Positions 26,299 to 36,193 of a stretch of DNA of 64,000 bases are shown here, piece after piece (position 1 is the first letter of the stretch; every line of letters starts with the position of its first letter). The DNA comes from Exiguobacterium indicum HHS 31 (lineage in GTDB: Bacteria > Bacillota > Bacilli > Exiguobacteriales > Exiguobacteriaceae): positions 1,302,001 to 1,366,000 of the forward strand of contig NZ_MPSZ01000001.1 of assembly GCF_001939065.1 (NCBI RefSeq), given 5' to 3'. The notes under the pieces are model-generated. The model searched no databases, had not been told where the DNA came from, and saw nothing but the letters and a program-made list of their open reading frames with translations. Position numbers and translations under genes: made by a program.

Positions 26299-27324
26299 TT
26301 ATTGGAGCTTTTTGTCCAATAGATAATCTGCCAATTCGCTCAATTCTTCATCGCTGATCTGATCTTCAGAGAATCCAGGCATTTTCGTACCTTGCTTCTC
26401 TTTTTGAGGATCGCGAATCCATTTTTCGAGGTTTTCTTTATCATGGTCGAGGTAACCCGCGATACGTTGACGATCACCGAAGTTCGTCAAGCTAGGTGCG
26501 ACTTTCCCGCCACCATGACAGCTGAGACAGTTCTGGGCATAGACTTTCTCGCCAGTCGTCCAGTTCTTTTCATTCTTTTTATCAAGCTGCTTCGTCTCTG
26601 CTTCTTTAGCAGCTTTCATATCTTTCAACCAGTTGTCGTAGTCGTCTTGTTCAAGTGCAACGACTTTGAAGTCCATCAATGCGTGAGAAGGACCACACAA
26701 CTCGGCACATTTACCGTAGTAAGTGCCTGCTTCTTTTGCTTGTAACCACATTTCGTTCTCAAGACCTGGGTTCGTATCTGTTTTACCAGAAAGAGCTGGT
26801 ACCCAGAACGAGTGAATGACGTCTTTAGACGTCAAGTTAACAGCAACACGTTTACCGACTGGGATGACAAGTTCTTGTCCTGTCGAAACACCTTTGTCTG
26901 GGTATTCGAACTCCCACCAGTAGAGGTTTGCTGTAACGTTGATTTGTTCGTTTTTCTTCGCTTCTTTTGCATCTGCGAGTTCAACCGTTGTTTTGATCGT
27001 CGGAATTGCAAGAACGATCAAAAGAAGAATCGGAATGACTGTCCAGATGATTTCAAGCGTATGGTTCCCTTCGACTTGCTTCGGAACCGTGTTATCACCT
27101 GATTTACGACGGAATTTCATAAGTACGTAAATATAAATGACGGCTACGATCGCAAGGACGAACAACATGACCCACAAGCTAAGCTTGATGATCTCAAGTT
27201 GCATCTCAGCGCCTTCTCCGCGAGGCTGTAGCGCAGACAATTCCGGAATTCCACAACCTGATAACATGAGTGCCATCAAGCCGATTGGAAGAAGCCGGAA
27301 GAGCATTTTTACTGATTTTTTCAC
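26299..27324 (-). CDS. ctaC: Cytochrome c oxidase subunit II with fused cytochrome c (CtaC)
   Basis: CtaC takes electrons from cytochrome c through its own heme and passes them to CuA. The 341-aa product has a lipoprotein signal ending in MLSGC, two transmembrane helices (about residues 45-65 and 90-108) and a cupredoxin domain with CuA ligands CAELCGPSHALM. A C-terminal cytochrome c domain follows, with CLSCH and a later Met in TKMPGF. I favour the GTG at 27324 because GGGG sits just upstream; an ATG two codons earlier or TTG at 27351 are alternatives. Confidence 0.95.
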   Translation of the reverse strand: MKKSVKMLFRLLPIGLMALMLSGCGIPELSALQPRGEGAEMQLEIIKLSLWVMLFVLAIVAVIYIYVLMKFRRKSGDNTVPKQVEGNHTLEIIWTVIPILLLIVLAIPTIKTTVELADAKEAKKNEQINVTANLYWWEFEYPDKGVSTGQELVIPVGKRVAVNLTSKDVIHSFWVPALSGKTDTNPGLENEMWLQAKEAGTYYGKCAELCGPSHALMDFKVVALEQDDYDNWLKDMKAAKEAETKQLDKKNEKNWTTGEKVYAQNCLSCHGGGKVAPSLTNFGDRQRIAGYLDHDKENLEKWIRDPQKEKQGTKMPGFSEDQISDEELSELADYLLDKKLQ

Positions 27325-27394
27325 AACCATCCCCACTTTCTTTGTCCCCAATTTTGTCTTTCGTAATGGTGTACGTGAATTATGTCAAATCGTT

Positions 27395-28327
27395 TTAGAG
27401 AGAAACGAGTACGACCGTCACGATCCAAGCCGTGAAATAAAACAGTGAGAAGAAGAACATCTTCGACGCCCATTTGATTTCGGCTTGTTCATCTTGGATC
27501 TTCAGACCTTTCAGTCCCATATAGAGCCAATATCCACCGAGCAATGCCATGACGATCATGTAGATGATGCCATAGTGTGCTAAGAGGAGTGATGATGGAA
27601 TGAGTACTGCAATCCACCATACAATTTGTCGTTTCGTGATCGCGAATCCGTTTACGACAGGTAACATCGGGATACCTGCTGCCCGATACTCCTCTGTCCG
27701 TCGCATCGCGAGTGCAAGGAAATGTGGTGGTTGCCACACGAACATGATGAGGAATAAAATCCACGCATCAATGTGAAGCGTCGGAGTGACTGCCGCAAAT
27801 CCAATGATTGGTGGCACAGCTCCTGATATACCACCTACGACTGTATTGATCGTGTGCGTCCGCTTTAACCACATCGTATAAATCACGACGTAAACGAATG
27901 ATCCGATCAATCCGAACACTGCCGCCACATGGTTGACGATCAACAACAATACCGTACCGGTCGCAAGAATACCGAGTCCTAGTGCGAGTATCCGCTGTCC
28001 ATCCATCTTCCCAGTAACGCTTGGTCTTCCCATCGTCCGTTCCATCTTGTAATCGATGTCCCGGTCAATGTAGTTATTGAGGTAGCAACTTCCGGCAATG
28101 ACCAATCCACTCCCGAGAAGCGTCCACAGTAACATCCACTTGGTTTGCCACAAGTACAACAGGACATCATCCGTTATGTACGATGCTGCTACGACATACC
28201 CCGCGAAGACCGTAATCAGATTGGCACGAACAATCCCCATTTTTGCTAGGGTAATATAGTCCTTGAATGTCGGCTGATCTGCTTGCTCGATCGCCATATC
28301 CAGTGCCTCTCCAGTAACTTTCGCCAT
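27395..28327 (-). CDS. ctaB: Protoheme IX farnesyltransferase (heme O synthase)
   Basis: CtaB farnesylates protoheme to heme O, the precursor of heme A for caa3 oxidase. The 310-aa UbiA-family membrane protein has about nine helices. The prenyl-diphosphate motif NNYIDRDIDYKMERTMGRP (Nx3Dx3D) is near residue 84, and a second acidic region is in FVWQPPHFLALAM. It is divergent from ctaA, with a 325-bp regulatory gap between them. Confidence 0.95.
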   Translation of the reverse strand: MAKVTGEALDMAIEQADQPTFKDYITLAKMGIVRANLITVFAGYVVAASYITDDVLLYLWQTKWMLLWTLLGSGLVIAGSCYLNNYIDRDIDYKMERTMGRPSVTGKMDGQRILALGLGILATGTVLLLIVNHVAAVFGLIGSFVYVVIYTMWLKRTHTINTVVGGISGAVPPIIGFAAVTPTLHIDAWILFLIMFVWQPPHFLALAMRRTEEYRAAGIPMLPVVNGFAITKRQIVWWIAVLIPSSLLLAHYGIIYMIVMALLGGYWLYMGLKGLKIQDEQAEIKWASKMFFFSLFYFTAWIVTVVLVSL

Positions 28328-28652
28328 GCTGTTCCCTCCTTTTCACCGTCTGCTTCCGTTTAGCACCTAAGCTTCACGTAATTTCTTCACAGAAATAACA
28401 CAGACATGCCACGAAACGCCCTTTTCTCTATAAAAGATACCACATATCGAGGACCGTGACGTATGAAAATACTTTCGACATAATGAACAAAATGTGAAAT
28501 CTATGTGATTTTCATCACAGTTCACCATATTTACCTAATACTAGAATAGCGTTGTTCTAAAAGATTGCAACCCTTTCAGTACTTTTTATGCGATACTAGA
28601 CCTATGGAAATCCATGTATTTCGTATTTTTTTAGAAAGGTGGTGTCCAAATC
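28328..28652. other. Divergent ctaB-ctaA regulatory region
   Basis: This 325-bp gap has no gene. It holds the ribosome-binding sites of both genes, a perfect TGTGA-N6-TCACA palindrome at 28504-28519 and -10-like elements for ctaA (TAGAAT at 28542-28547, or TGC-GATACT at 28589-28597). In B. subtilis the same region is controlled by ResD; I did not find a clear ResD site by eye. Confidence 0.6.
28504..28519. promoter_or_regulatory. Fnr/CRP- or Rex-like palindrome between ctaA and ctaB
   Basis: TGTGATTTTCATCACA is a perfect TGTGA-N6-TCACA palindrome, the consensus for Bacillus Fnr and CRP-family regulators. The same GTGA-N6-TCAC core is shared by Rex. If ctaA uses the TAGAAT -10 at 28542-28547, the palindrome centre is near -42, a class II activator position. 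Which regulator binds is inferred. Confidence 0.6.
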
Positions 28653-29546
28653 TTGAATCGAAAACTTTCGATGTTTTCAGCCTTCGTCACGTTTACGATG
28701 ATGATCGTCTTACTGATGGGTGGGACAGTCACAAAAACGGATTCGGGAGATGGTTGCGGAACGGATTGGCCACTCTGTCACGGGGAACTCATTCCGACGA
28801 ACCCAAGTGTTGAAACGATGATTGAATATAGTCACCGCGCTGTGACTGGAGTCGTTGGACTCTTAATCATTGCCTTATGTCTCTGGACGCTCGTTGCCTT
28901 CAAGGATCGATTAGATACGAAGATCTTTGCGTTTCTTGCTTTCATCTTCATGTTGATTCAATCGATCGTCGGTGCTGGAGCAGTCGTTTGGCAACAATCA
29001 GACCTCGTCATGGCGTTACATTTCGGAATCTCTTTGATTTCCTTTGCTTCGCTATTGATTTTGACACTGTTGATCATGGAGCGTCCGGGTCAGGAATTCA
29101 GGGAATCTGTCCCAGCATTCTTACGGAAGCTCTTGTACGGTCTACTCATCTATACGCTGATCGTCGTTTATACGGGTGCTTACGTACGCCACGTCGGGGC
29201 TACATATGCTTGCGTTGGTTGGCCTGTCTGTTCTCAACCTTCCATGACGTTCGAAGCGTGGGTGCAGATGATTCACCGAATCATGGCAGGATTACTGTTC
29301 CTGTTCACCTTATTCGTCCATGTCGTTGCGATTCGCTTAAAGCATCGGACGACAACGATTGGTATGGCGTTCGCGACGTTCTTCATCTCGTGCCAAGTCG
29401 CCACTGGGGCTTGGATCGTTCTTGGTGGACATGCAACGTATGTGCCGTTACTCCACGCCTTCTTGATCACATGTTACTTCGGGGTCTTATCTTACTTGAC
29501 GTACCATGCATTCCGAACGCGTAAGGCAAATAGTCGTCTTCAATAA
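28653..29546 (+). CDS. ctaA: Heme A synthase
   Basis: CtaA oxidises heme O to heme A. The 297-aa membrane protein has eight helices and the two Cys pairs typical of Bacillus CtaA (CGTDWPLC and CVGWPVC). Paired heme-ligand His residues include those in YSHRAVTG and IHRIMAG. The start is a TTG with GGTGGT 9 nt upstream. It is the only cta gene on the plus strand. Confidence 0.95.
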   Translation: MNRKLSMFSAFVTFTMMIVLLMGGTVTKTDSGDGCGTDWPLCHGELIPTNPSVETMIEYSHRAVTGVVGLLIIALCLWTLVAFKDRLDTKIFAFLAFIFMLIQSIVGAGAVVWQQSDLVMALHFGISLISFASLLILTLLIMERPGQEFRESVPAFLRKLLYGLLIYTLIVVYTGAYVRHVGATYACVGWPVCSQPSMTFEAWVQMIHRIMAGLLFLFTLFVHVVAIRLKHRTTTIGMAFATFFISCQVATGAWIVLGGHATYVPLLHAFLITCYFGVLSYLTYHAFRTRKANSRLQ

Positions 29547-29552
29547 GGTCAT

Positions 29553-29590
29553 AAAAAAGGATGTTCCTCACTTGAGGGACATCCTTTTTT
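29553..29590. terminator. Bidirectional terminator between ctaA and phrB
   Basis: AAAAAAGGATGT...ACATCCTTTTTT with a GAGG/CCTC inner stem. U-runs form in both directions, serving convergent ctaA and phrB. Confidence 0.9.
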
Positions 29591-29592
29591 CA

Positions 29593-30948
29593 TTATTTGA
29601 ATCGAGCAATCGCACGCTTTCGCGCTTCGTCATGTGCGACGATTGGTTCTGGATAGCCATAATCCTTGCGTTGCTCAGCAGTCGGTTCATGAATATACTG
29701 CTTTGATAAATCCTTGATTTCCGTGACATACTTTCGAATGAACGCTCCATCCTTATCGAACTTCTTCGATTGAGTCGTCGGATTGAAGACGCGGAAGTAC
29801 GGGACGGCATCCGTTCCGACTGATGCTGCCCATTGCCAACCCCCGATGTTTGATGCCGCTTCGTAATCAACGAGTTTCTGCTGGAAATATCGTTCGCCTT
29901 TCTGCCAATCGACCAACAAGTCTTTTGTCAGGAAAGAAGCGACGATCATCCGTAGACGATTATGCATCCACCCTGTTTGATTCAATTGCCGCATCGCTGC
30001 ATCAACGATCGGATAGCCCGTCTTGCCTTCACACCACGCCTTGAAGCCCTCTTCATCTTCTTCCCATTCGATTTCCCGATATTGCGTATTGACGGCTTGT
30101 CGTTTTGATTCCGGGAAATGCATTAAAATCATGTAATAGAATTCACGCCAGATGAGTTCGGTGATGAAGGTCTGTTTCCCTTTTGATTCTTTTGCCTCCT
30201 GAACAGCCGCATAGACGGTCCGAATGCTGATTTCTCCAGTCCGTAAATAGCGAGAAAGTAAACTCGTACCGTCGACAGCAGGAAAATCACGGTTCTCTTC
30301 GTAATCTTCAAGCGATTGTTCGATGAATTTCTTCAAGCGTTGTTTCGCCTGCTTTTCACCAGGATGGAAGACAGCTTCCGACTCTGCCTTTTTAAAATAA
30401 GCGTTGATGAAACTATTATCGTGCTGACGCTTTTGATAATGATCCCGCAGCGTTTGCCATTTGACTTCGTATGGTGCAGGAATGTCTTTTTTCATGAATG
30501 CATTCTTATATGGCGTGAATACTTTATAGAACTTTCCATCTTGCTTTTTAATGTCATGTGGATGAAGAAGATGCCGGTCTAGTAGTCGCTCCGTCTGACG
30601 ATCTTTACGCTTTTTAATGATTTTTTCATCTCGCGTCTTAAATGGTTCGACATATTCCGCATTAAATAACAAAACGTCCGCATCACCAGTTGCGTCTAAG
30701 AAAGCCTGTTCATCGCCTTCGATGAAACGAATTGGCATCTCTTTCTCTTTGCAGGCATCAGAAAACATCTCGAGCGCTTGGAAGAAATATTGTTGCCGTG
30801 CTTCATATTCTCCGATGTAATCCGGATTGAGCCAAAAGACGAACTCGACCGTCGCCTTCGGATTTTCATTTAGTAATTCAACAGCACGTGCCAACATGTG
30901 GTTATCTTGTAATCGAAAATCACTACGTACCCAACAAATAATGTTCAA
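29593..30948 (-). CDS. phrB: Deoxyribodipyrimidine photolyase
   Basis: The 451-aa protein is a class I CPD photolyase or close cryptochrome relative that repairs UV dimers using light. The N-terminal antenna-binding domain starts IICWVRSDFRLQDNHML. The FAD domain shows FITELIWREFYYMILMHFP, GYPIVDAAMRQLNQTGWMHNRLRMI (the key Trp/Asn/Arg block), DWQKGERYFQQKL and the IGGWQWAASVGTDAVPYFRVF segment. It replaces whatever lies between pycA and ctaA in relatives. CPD photolyase is more likely than cryptochrome given the complete FAD and Trp motifs. Confidence 0.93.
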   Translation of the reverse strand: MNIICWVRSDFRLQDNHMLARAVELLNENPKATVEFVFWLNPDYIGEYEARQQYFFQALEMFSDACKEKEMPIRFIEGDEQAFLDATGDADVLLFNAEYVEPFKTRDEKIIKKRKDRQTERLLDRHLLHPHDIKKQDGKFYKVFTPYKNAFMKKDIPAPYEVKWQTLRDHYQKRQHDNSFINAYFKKAESEAVFHPGEKQAKQRLKKFIEQSLEDYEENRDFPAVDGTSLLSRYLRTGEISIRTVYAAVQEAKESKGKQTFITELIWREFYYMILMHFPESKRQAVNTQYREIEWEEDEEGFKAWCEGKTGYPIVDAAMRQLNQTGWMHNRLRMIVASFLTKDLLVDWQKGERYFQQKLVDYEAASNIGGWQWAASVGTDAVPYFRVFNPTTQSKKFDKDGAFIRKYVTEIKDLSKQYIHEPTAEQRKDYGYPEPIVAHDEARKRAIARFK

Positions 30949-30977
30949 TCGTATCCTCTCCCACTACGTATTGAATG

Positions 30978-31013
30978 AAAAACAGGCAGCCCGCCGAGCG
31001 TGCGCCTGTTTTT
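30978..31013 (-). terminator. Terminator of pyc
   Basis: AAAAACAGGC pairs with GCCTGTTTTT, with extra GC pairing inside. On the minus strand the U-run follows, 11 bp after the pyc stop. Confidence 0.85.
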
Positions 31014-31023
31014 CCTTGTGACC

Positions 31024-34000
31024 TTATACGAATTCAATCAGTAAGTCTTGACTCGCGATGGCTTCGCCTTCCTTGACGTGGACGGCTTTGATTTCACCGT
31101 CTTCCGGTGCTTGGATCGTCGTTTCCATCTTCATCGCTTCCGTGACGAGGAGTTGCTCTCCTTTACGGACACGTGTACCCGTCTCGACGAGCACCTTCAG
31201 CACGCTCCCCGGCATTGATGCACCGATTTGTTTCGCATTGCTTCGATCTGCTTTTGGACGACTTGATGAACTTTCCTTAATACTGATGTCTTTGACTTCG
31301 ACTTCACGAGGCACACCGTTCATCTCATAATAGATCGTCCGCATACCATGATCGTCTGGCTGACCGATTTGAATCAACTTAAGGTAGAGTGTCTTGCCTC
31401 GTTCGATTTCAACCTCGATCGTCTCCCCTAGACGCATTCCATGGAAGAACGTATTCGTATCAAGAACAGAGATATCGCCATATCGCGCGACATACGAACT
31501 GTAGTCCATGAAGACTTTTGGATAGAGCGCGTAAGCGAGTGCATCAAATTCTGTAACGGGACGTTCAAGTTTTTCGAACAACTCATGTTTGATCGCATCA
31601 AAATTGAGTGGTTCCATCATCTTACCTGGACGTTCTGTCAGCGGAGCAGCTCCCTTGAGAATAGCCTGTTGAACGTCTTGCGGGAAACCATCTGGTGGTG
31701 TTCCGAGCTCCCCTTTCATCAGTTCGACGACTGAATCCGGGAAATCAAGTCCACTTGCACGGTGCAAGACATCCTCTTCTGTCAGATGATGTTGAACCAT
31801 GAAGAGTGCCATGTCTCCAACGACTTTTGACGATGGTGTGACTTTGACGATATCGCCAAACAGCATATTGACACGCGCATACATCTCTTTGACTTCAGAC
31901 CAACGATCCGCAAGTCCAACCGCTTTTGCTTGTTGCTGTAAGTTCGAATACTGTCCACCCGGCATCTCATGGTCGTAGACCGTTGGATTCGGTGCGATCA
32001 TATCGAGTTCGAATGCTTGATACAGATGACGCACGTCCTGCCAATAATCCGAAATCTGTTCAAACTTCTGTGCTGATACGAGCGGTTGACGTGGATGACC
32101 ACTTAAGGCATGAATCAAGCTACCACCCGCTGGCTGACTCGTCAGTCCCGACATGCTTGATGCGGCGACGTCTACGACGTCGACACCTGCATCGATCGCA
32201 CGCGCATACGTATAAATCCCGTTCCCACTCGCATCGTGTGTGTGGAGATGGATCGGTAGCGATACCGCATCTTTAAGTGCTGATACGAGCGCATAGGCTG
32301 CTTCCGGTTTCAAGAGACCCGCCATATCCTTGATGGCAATGATATGAGCGCCGCTTTCTTCCAGTTGTTTCGCCAGATTGACGTAATACGGCAGGTGATA
32401 TTTCGGTCGATTCGCATCGAATAGATCCCCTGTGTAACAGACAGCTGCTTCCGCGATTTTACCAGTCGGCAAGACCGCATCGATCGCAAGTTGGATTGAC
32501 TCCGGGTTGTTCAAGCTATCGAAGATTCGGAAAACGTCGACTCCTGCCTGCGCCGCTTCCTTAACGAACGTGTGAATGACATTGTCCGGATAGTTTTTGT
32601 AACCAACGCCGTTCGCACCACGAAGCAACATTTGAATAAGGACATTTGGCATCTTTTCACGTAATTTCATCAGACGAACCCATGGATCCTCCGATAAGAA
32701 TCGGTAGGCAACATCAAATGTCGCGCCTCCCCATGCTTCGACAGAGAACAATTCAGGTAGAAGTTTCGCTTCCGCTTCGGCGATTGCAACGAGATCCTTC
32801 GTCCGCATCCGCGTCGCAAGGAGCGACTGATGGGCGTCACGGAATGTCGTATCTGTCAACAAAACGTTTTCCTGAGCTGCCAACCATTTTGCGACGGCTT
32901 CTGGACCTTCTGCATCGAGAATCGCTTTTGCACCTGGTTTATAGTCTGTCGGGAGATTTTTCGGAATCCGGACGTCACGTGCAAGCGGCTTGTCCAATTT
33001 TCCGATTCCCGGGAATCCATTGACGGAAACCTCTCCGATGTACGTCAAAAGTTTCGTTCCCCGGTCTTGACGTTTTGGGAAGATGAATAATTCTTGTGTA
33101 TCATCAATGAACGATGTGTTGTAATCCCCGCTGACGAACGCATGGTGCTTCAAGACGTTACTCAAGAATGGAATATTTGTCTTGATCCCTCGGATTCGGA
33201 ATTCACTTAAATTTCGACGCATCTTCGCGACGGCTTGGTCGTATGTCAAACCATGCGTCGAGATTTTAACAAGCAGCGAGTCATAATATGGTGAGATTTC
33301 CGCTCCAACATAAGCATTTCCACCATCGAGACGTACACCAAAACCACCTGGTGAACGATAGGCTTTAATTTTCCCTGTATCCGGCAAGAAGCCGTTTTCC
33401 GGATCTTCTGACGTGATTCGGCTTTGGATCGCAAAACCAAGCATCTTAATGTCTTCTTGTTGCGGAATACCAACGAGGTCGCTATGTAACGATTCGCCTT
33501 CAGCAACACGGATTTGTGTCTGGACGATATCAACGCCTGTGATCATCTCCGTAATCGTGTGCTCGACTTGGACACGTGGGTTGACCTCGATGAAGTAGAA
33601 CGATTCATCTTGTGTCACGAGAAATTCGACCGTACCCGCATTTTCGTATCCGACATGTTTCATCAAAGTGACGGCTGCGTCACAAATCTTTTGTCGACCT
33701 TCGTCTGATAGCGTCACACACGGCGCCACTTCGACGACTTTTTGGTGACGACGCTGTACGGAACAATCACGTTCAAACAAATGAATGATGTTCCCATGGG
33801 CGTCACCGATGATTTGAACTTCGATATGTTTTGGTCGTTCAATTAATTTTTCGACGTAAATCTCATCCGAACCAAACGCTTTTAAGGCTTCAGATTTCGC
33901 ACGTTCGATCATGTCTGGGAGCTCTTCTTCTGTCCGGACGACACGCATACCGCGTCCACCACCGCCAAGCGATGCTTTGACCATGAGTGGATAGCCTGCT

Positions 34001-34458
34001 TCTTTTGCGAACGCATATGCTTCATCAATGGATGAGATCGGACCATCCGTTCCTGGAATGACAGGAAGACCGGCCTCAATCGCTGTCGTTCGTGCCCGTA
34101 CTTTATCCCCGAACTTATACAGATGCTCTTCTTGCGGTCCGATGAAGATGATTCCTTCTTCACGACAACGTTTGGCTAGCTCAATATTCTCAGAGAGGAA
34201 TCCATAACCAGGATGGATTGCATCACATTCGGCTTTTTTCGCTGTTGCAATGATATCTTCAATATCGAGATAGGCTTCGATCGGTTTTTTCCCTTCTCCG
34301 ATCCGGTACGCTTCATCGGCTTTATAGCGATGAAGAGAACCCATATCCTCTCGCGAATAAATGGCAACGGTACGAATACCGAGTTCTGTCGCTGCACGGA
34401 AAACGCGAATCGCGATCTCCCCGCGGTTTGCTACGAGAATCTTCTGGATTTTAGTCAA
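31024..34458 (-). CDS. pyc: Pyruvate carboxylase
   Basis: Pyruvate carboxylase makes oxaloacetate from pyruvate, bicarbonate and ATP, feeding the TCA cycle. The 1144-aa single chain has the biotin carboxylase domain (about residues 1-450; MVKASLGGGGRGMR nucleotide loop, FIEVNPRVQVEHT). Next is the carboxyltransferase domain (about 525-800; DTTFRDAHQSLLATRMR, LPIHLHTHDASGNG). A C-terminal biotin carrier domain has Lys in VTEAMKMETTI. It is activated by acetyl-CoA in relatives. The 5' end overlaps ftsW by 8 bp, the conserved ftsW-pycA order. Confidence 0.97.
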   Translation of the reverse strand: MTKIQKILVANRGEIAIRVFRAATELGIRTVAIYSREDMGSLHRYKADEAYRIGEGKKPIEAYLDIEDIIATAKKAECDAIHPGYGFLSENIELAKRCREEGIIFIGPQEEHLYKFGDKVRARTTAIEAGLPVIPGTDGPISSIDEAYAFAKEAGYPLMVKASLGGGGRGMRVVRTEEELPDMIERAKSEALKAFGSDEIYVEKLIERPKHIEVQIIGDAHGNIIHLFERDCSVQRRHQKVVEVAPCVTLSDEGRQKICDAAVTLMKHVGYENAGTVEFLVTQDESFYFIEVNPRVQVEHTITEMITGVDIVQTQIRVAEGESLHSDLVGIPQQEDIKMLGFAIQSRITSEDPENGFLPDTGKIKAYRSPGGFGVRLDGGNAYVGAEISPYYDSLLVKISTHGLTYDQAVAKMRRNLSEFRIRGIKTNIPFLSNVLKHHAFVSGDYNTSFIDDTQELFIFPKRQDRGTKLLTYIGEVSVNGFPGIGKLDKPLARDVRIPKNLPTDYKPGAKAILDAEGPEAVAKWLAAQENVLLTDTTFRDAHQSLLATRMRTKDLVAIAEAEAKLLPELFSVEAWGGATFDVAYRFLSEDPWVRLMKLREKMPNVLIQMLLRGANGVGYKNYPDNVIHTFVKEAAQAGVDVFRIFDSLNNPESIQLAIDAVLPTGKIAEAAVCYTGDLFDANRPKYHLPYYVNLAKQLEESGAHIIAIKDMAGLLKPEAAYALVSALKDAVSLPIHLHTHDASGNGIYTYARAIDAGVDVVDVAASSMSGLTSQPAGGSLIHALSGHPRQPLVSAQKFEQISDYWQDVRHLYQAFELDMIAPNPTVYDHEMPGGQYSNLQQQAKAVGLADRWSEVKEMYARVNMLFGDIVKVTPSSKVVGDMALFMVQHHLTEEDVLHRASGLDFPDSVVELMKGELGTPPDGFPQDVQQAILKGAAPLTERPGKMMEPLNFDAIKHELFEKLERPVTEFDALAYALYPKVFMDYSSYVARYGDISVLDTNTFFHGMRLGETIEVEIERGKTLYLKLIQIGQPDDHGMRTIYYEMNGVPREVEVKDISIKESSSSRPKADRSNAKQIGASMPGSVLKVLVETGTRVRKGEQLLVTEAMKMETTIQAPEDGEIKAVHVKEGEAIASQDLLIEFV

Positions 34459-35722
34459 CTGATGCTCCCCCTTTAGTTAATGAGCTTGTGGCACTCATCG
34501 AACGTGCAGTCCGCACTTCTTTCTGATAAGCCACTCGATATTTGTTTTGCATGGAAATGTTCGCCATTACACCAAGCATCGTACTCATGACGAGTAACGA
34601 TGACCCACCGTAACTGATGAATGGCAAGGTGACGCCGGTTCCTGGAAAGAGACCAGACATCGCCGCGATATTGATACATGTCTGAATGAAGATAATACCT
34701 GAAATCCCAAGCGCAAGCATACTCGAATAAATAGAAACACACCGGTTAGCGATAATCGCCCCTTGAATCATCAAGTAGAACAGTAGACCAAGCACGACGA
34801 GGACACCGACGAATCCAAGTTCCTCCGAGATGATCGACATGATGTAGTCAGTTTCAGGTTCAGGCAAATAACCATACTTCTGAAAGCTATTCCCGAGACC
34901 TACTCCGAATAATCCCCCGTGTGCAATCGATATGACGGAGTTGATGAGCTGATATCCCTTACCTTCTGCGTCAAGGAAGGGATTCAAACTTGCCTGAATC
35001 CGTTGCATCTGATTATCCGAAAAGTTGTTCCAGGCATACATGAAGATGATTGGTACGGTGACGACACATAACATGATGTAACCACTCGGTAATCCAACTG
35101 CGAATAAAATCATCGCCGTGATGAGCAACAGAATGAACAATCCGCCGTCATCCGGTTGCATGCGAATGATGATTGCGTATGGTGCCAGTAACACAACCAT
35201 CGGAATCAAAATCCAGTCCGAGAAACTAAGTAAAATTCTTCGGCCTGGAGACGTCGCTTTGATTTGACGATGGATGAAGTGGTGGACGATCCCAATCACG
35301 CCGTCCATCTTCCCTTTGTGCTTTTGATCAAAATAACTCGCAAGTCCGACGACGAGGACGAATTTACAGAGCTCGATCGGTTGAATCAAGAAGATACCGA
35401 AGTTCAGCCATGCACGAGCACCATTGAGTGGAGCCGAAAACAACGTTGCCATCAACATCAACCATGTAATCGCGTACAGGAGTAAGCGAATAATCGGTCC
35501 ACGGAACACCTCATGATTTACTTGCGAAACGAAAAGGAACAAGGCGATCGCCATCGCATCAAACATCAACTGCTTCTCAAAGAAGGACGTATTCGCATAA
35601 TCCCCACCGTTCCACACGCTCGCACTATAGACCATGACCGTACTGATCGCCATGAGGATGAGCATCGTAAAGAAGAGACCATAGTCAAAAAATGCTCGTT
35701 TTTCTTTAAACTTCGCTAACAT
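34451..35722 (-). CDS. ftsW: FtsW/RodA-type peptidoglycan glycosyltransferase
   Basis: FtsW is the SEDS-family membrane glycosyltransferase that polymerises lipid II at the septum with the class B PBP. The 423-aa protein has about ten transmembrane helices. It shows the SEDS segment PFISYGGSSLLVMS near the C-terminus, a conserved Arg/Asp in MQPDDGGLFILLL, and LPEPETDYIMSIISEELGFVG. ATG at 35722 is used because AAAGGA is 9 nt upstream. It lies outside the dcw cluster, beside pyc as in B. subtilis ftsW, which argues against RodA or SpoVE. Confidence 0.9.
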   Translation of the reverse strand: MLAKFKEKRAFFDYGLFFTMLILMAISTVMVYSASVWNGGDYANTSFFEKQLMFDAMAIALFLFVSQVNHEVFRGPIIRLLLYAITWLMLMATLFSAPLNGARAWLNFGIFLIQPIELCKFVLVVGLASYFDQKHKGKMDGVIGIVHHFIHRQIKATSPGRRILLSFSDWILIPMVVLLAPYAIIIRMQPDDGGLFILLLITAMILFAVGLPSGYIMLCVVTVPIIFMYAWNNFSDNQMQRIQASLNPFLDAEGKGYQLINSVISIAHGGLFGVGLGNSFQKYGYLPEPETDYIMSIISEELGFVGVLVVLGLLFYLMIQGAIIANRCVSIYSSMLALGISGIIFIQTCINIAAMSGLFPGTGVTLPFISYGGSSLLVMSTMLGVMANISMQNKYRVAYQKEVRTARSMSATSSLTKGGASVD

Positions 35723-35748
35723 ATGTACACGTCCTTTTTTCATTTTCT

Positions 35749-35784
35749 AAAAAAAATACCCAAACGCCGCATTTCACGTTTGAG
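35749..35784 (-). terminator. Terminator of ylaN
   Basis: CAAACG pairs with CGTTTG, extended by C-G and G-U pairs, followed on the minus strand by TATTTTTTTT. It lies between ylaN and ftsW. Confidence 0.75.
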
Positions 35785-35791
35785 TAGAAAA

Positions 35792-36070
35792 TCAGCACGT
35801 CTCCGCATCATGTAAATCAGATAATTGCTGTTCAAGTGATTCGAGTAATTGTTTCCCCTCACCCGCATCAATCAGTTCAAGACGTACCGCAAAATCAATC
35901 TGACGGGATAATCCGAACATTTGTGTATCCAATACTTCCTCGTAAAGAGGACATTGTGGCATCGTTAAATTCGCAAGCTGGACCTCGATCAACCGGCGGA
36001 TTTTTTGTGCATCCGCTTCTAGTAGCTCAAGAGCGCGCTGGCGATGAACTGTCTCGATTTCAGTTGACAA
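35792..36070 (-). CDS. ylaN: YlaN (UPF0358) iron-responsive protein
   Basis: The 92-aa protein matches the YlaN family. In S. aureus and B. subtilis YlaN binds iron or the regulator Fur and relieves Fur repression. The match covers the helical block [39 protein letters not shown] and [11 protein letters not shown]. The start is a TTG with AGGAGGG upstream. It sits upstream of ftsW as in B. subtilis. Confidence 0.9.
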   Translation of the reverse strand: MSTEIETVHRQRALELLEADAQKIRRLIEVQLANLTMPQCPLYEEVLDTQMFGLSRQIDFAVRLELIDAGEGKQLLESLEQQLSDLHDAETC

Positions 36071-36150
36071 TCCAATCCCTCCTCATCAAATGACGCGTTC
36101 CTGTTATAGCTAAACTTTACCTTACTTTCGCCAACAATTCAACGTTTCGG

Positions 36151-36156
36151 TATAAT
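36151..36156 (+). promoter_or_regulatory. -10 element of the 36194 gene
   Basis: TATAAT lies 38 bp before the ATG. The -35 is weak. The gene is divergent from ylaN. Confidence 0.4.
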
Positions 36157-36193
36157 GGATTTGTTGGACTTACACATTTAGGGGGTAGAACAA

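Noticed and set aside
28877-29524. 215-aa plus-strand frame overlapping ctaA
   Set aside because: Alternate frame of ctaA, which has clear family motifs; no separate start signal.
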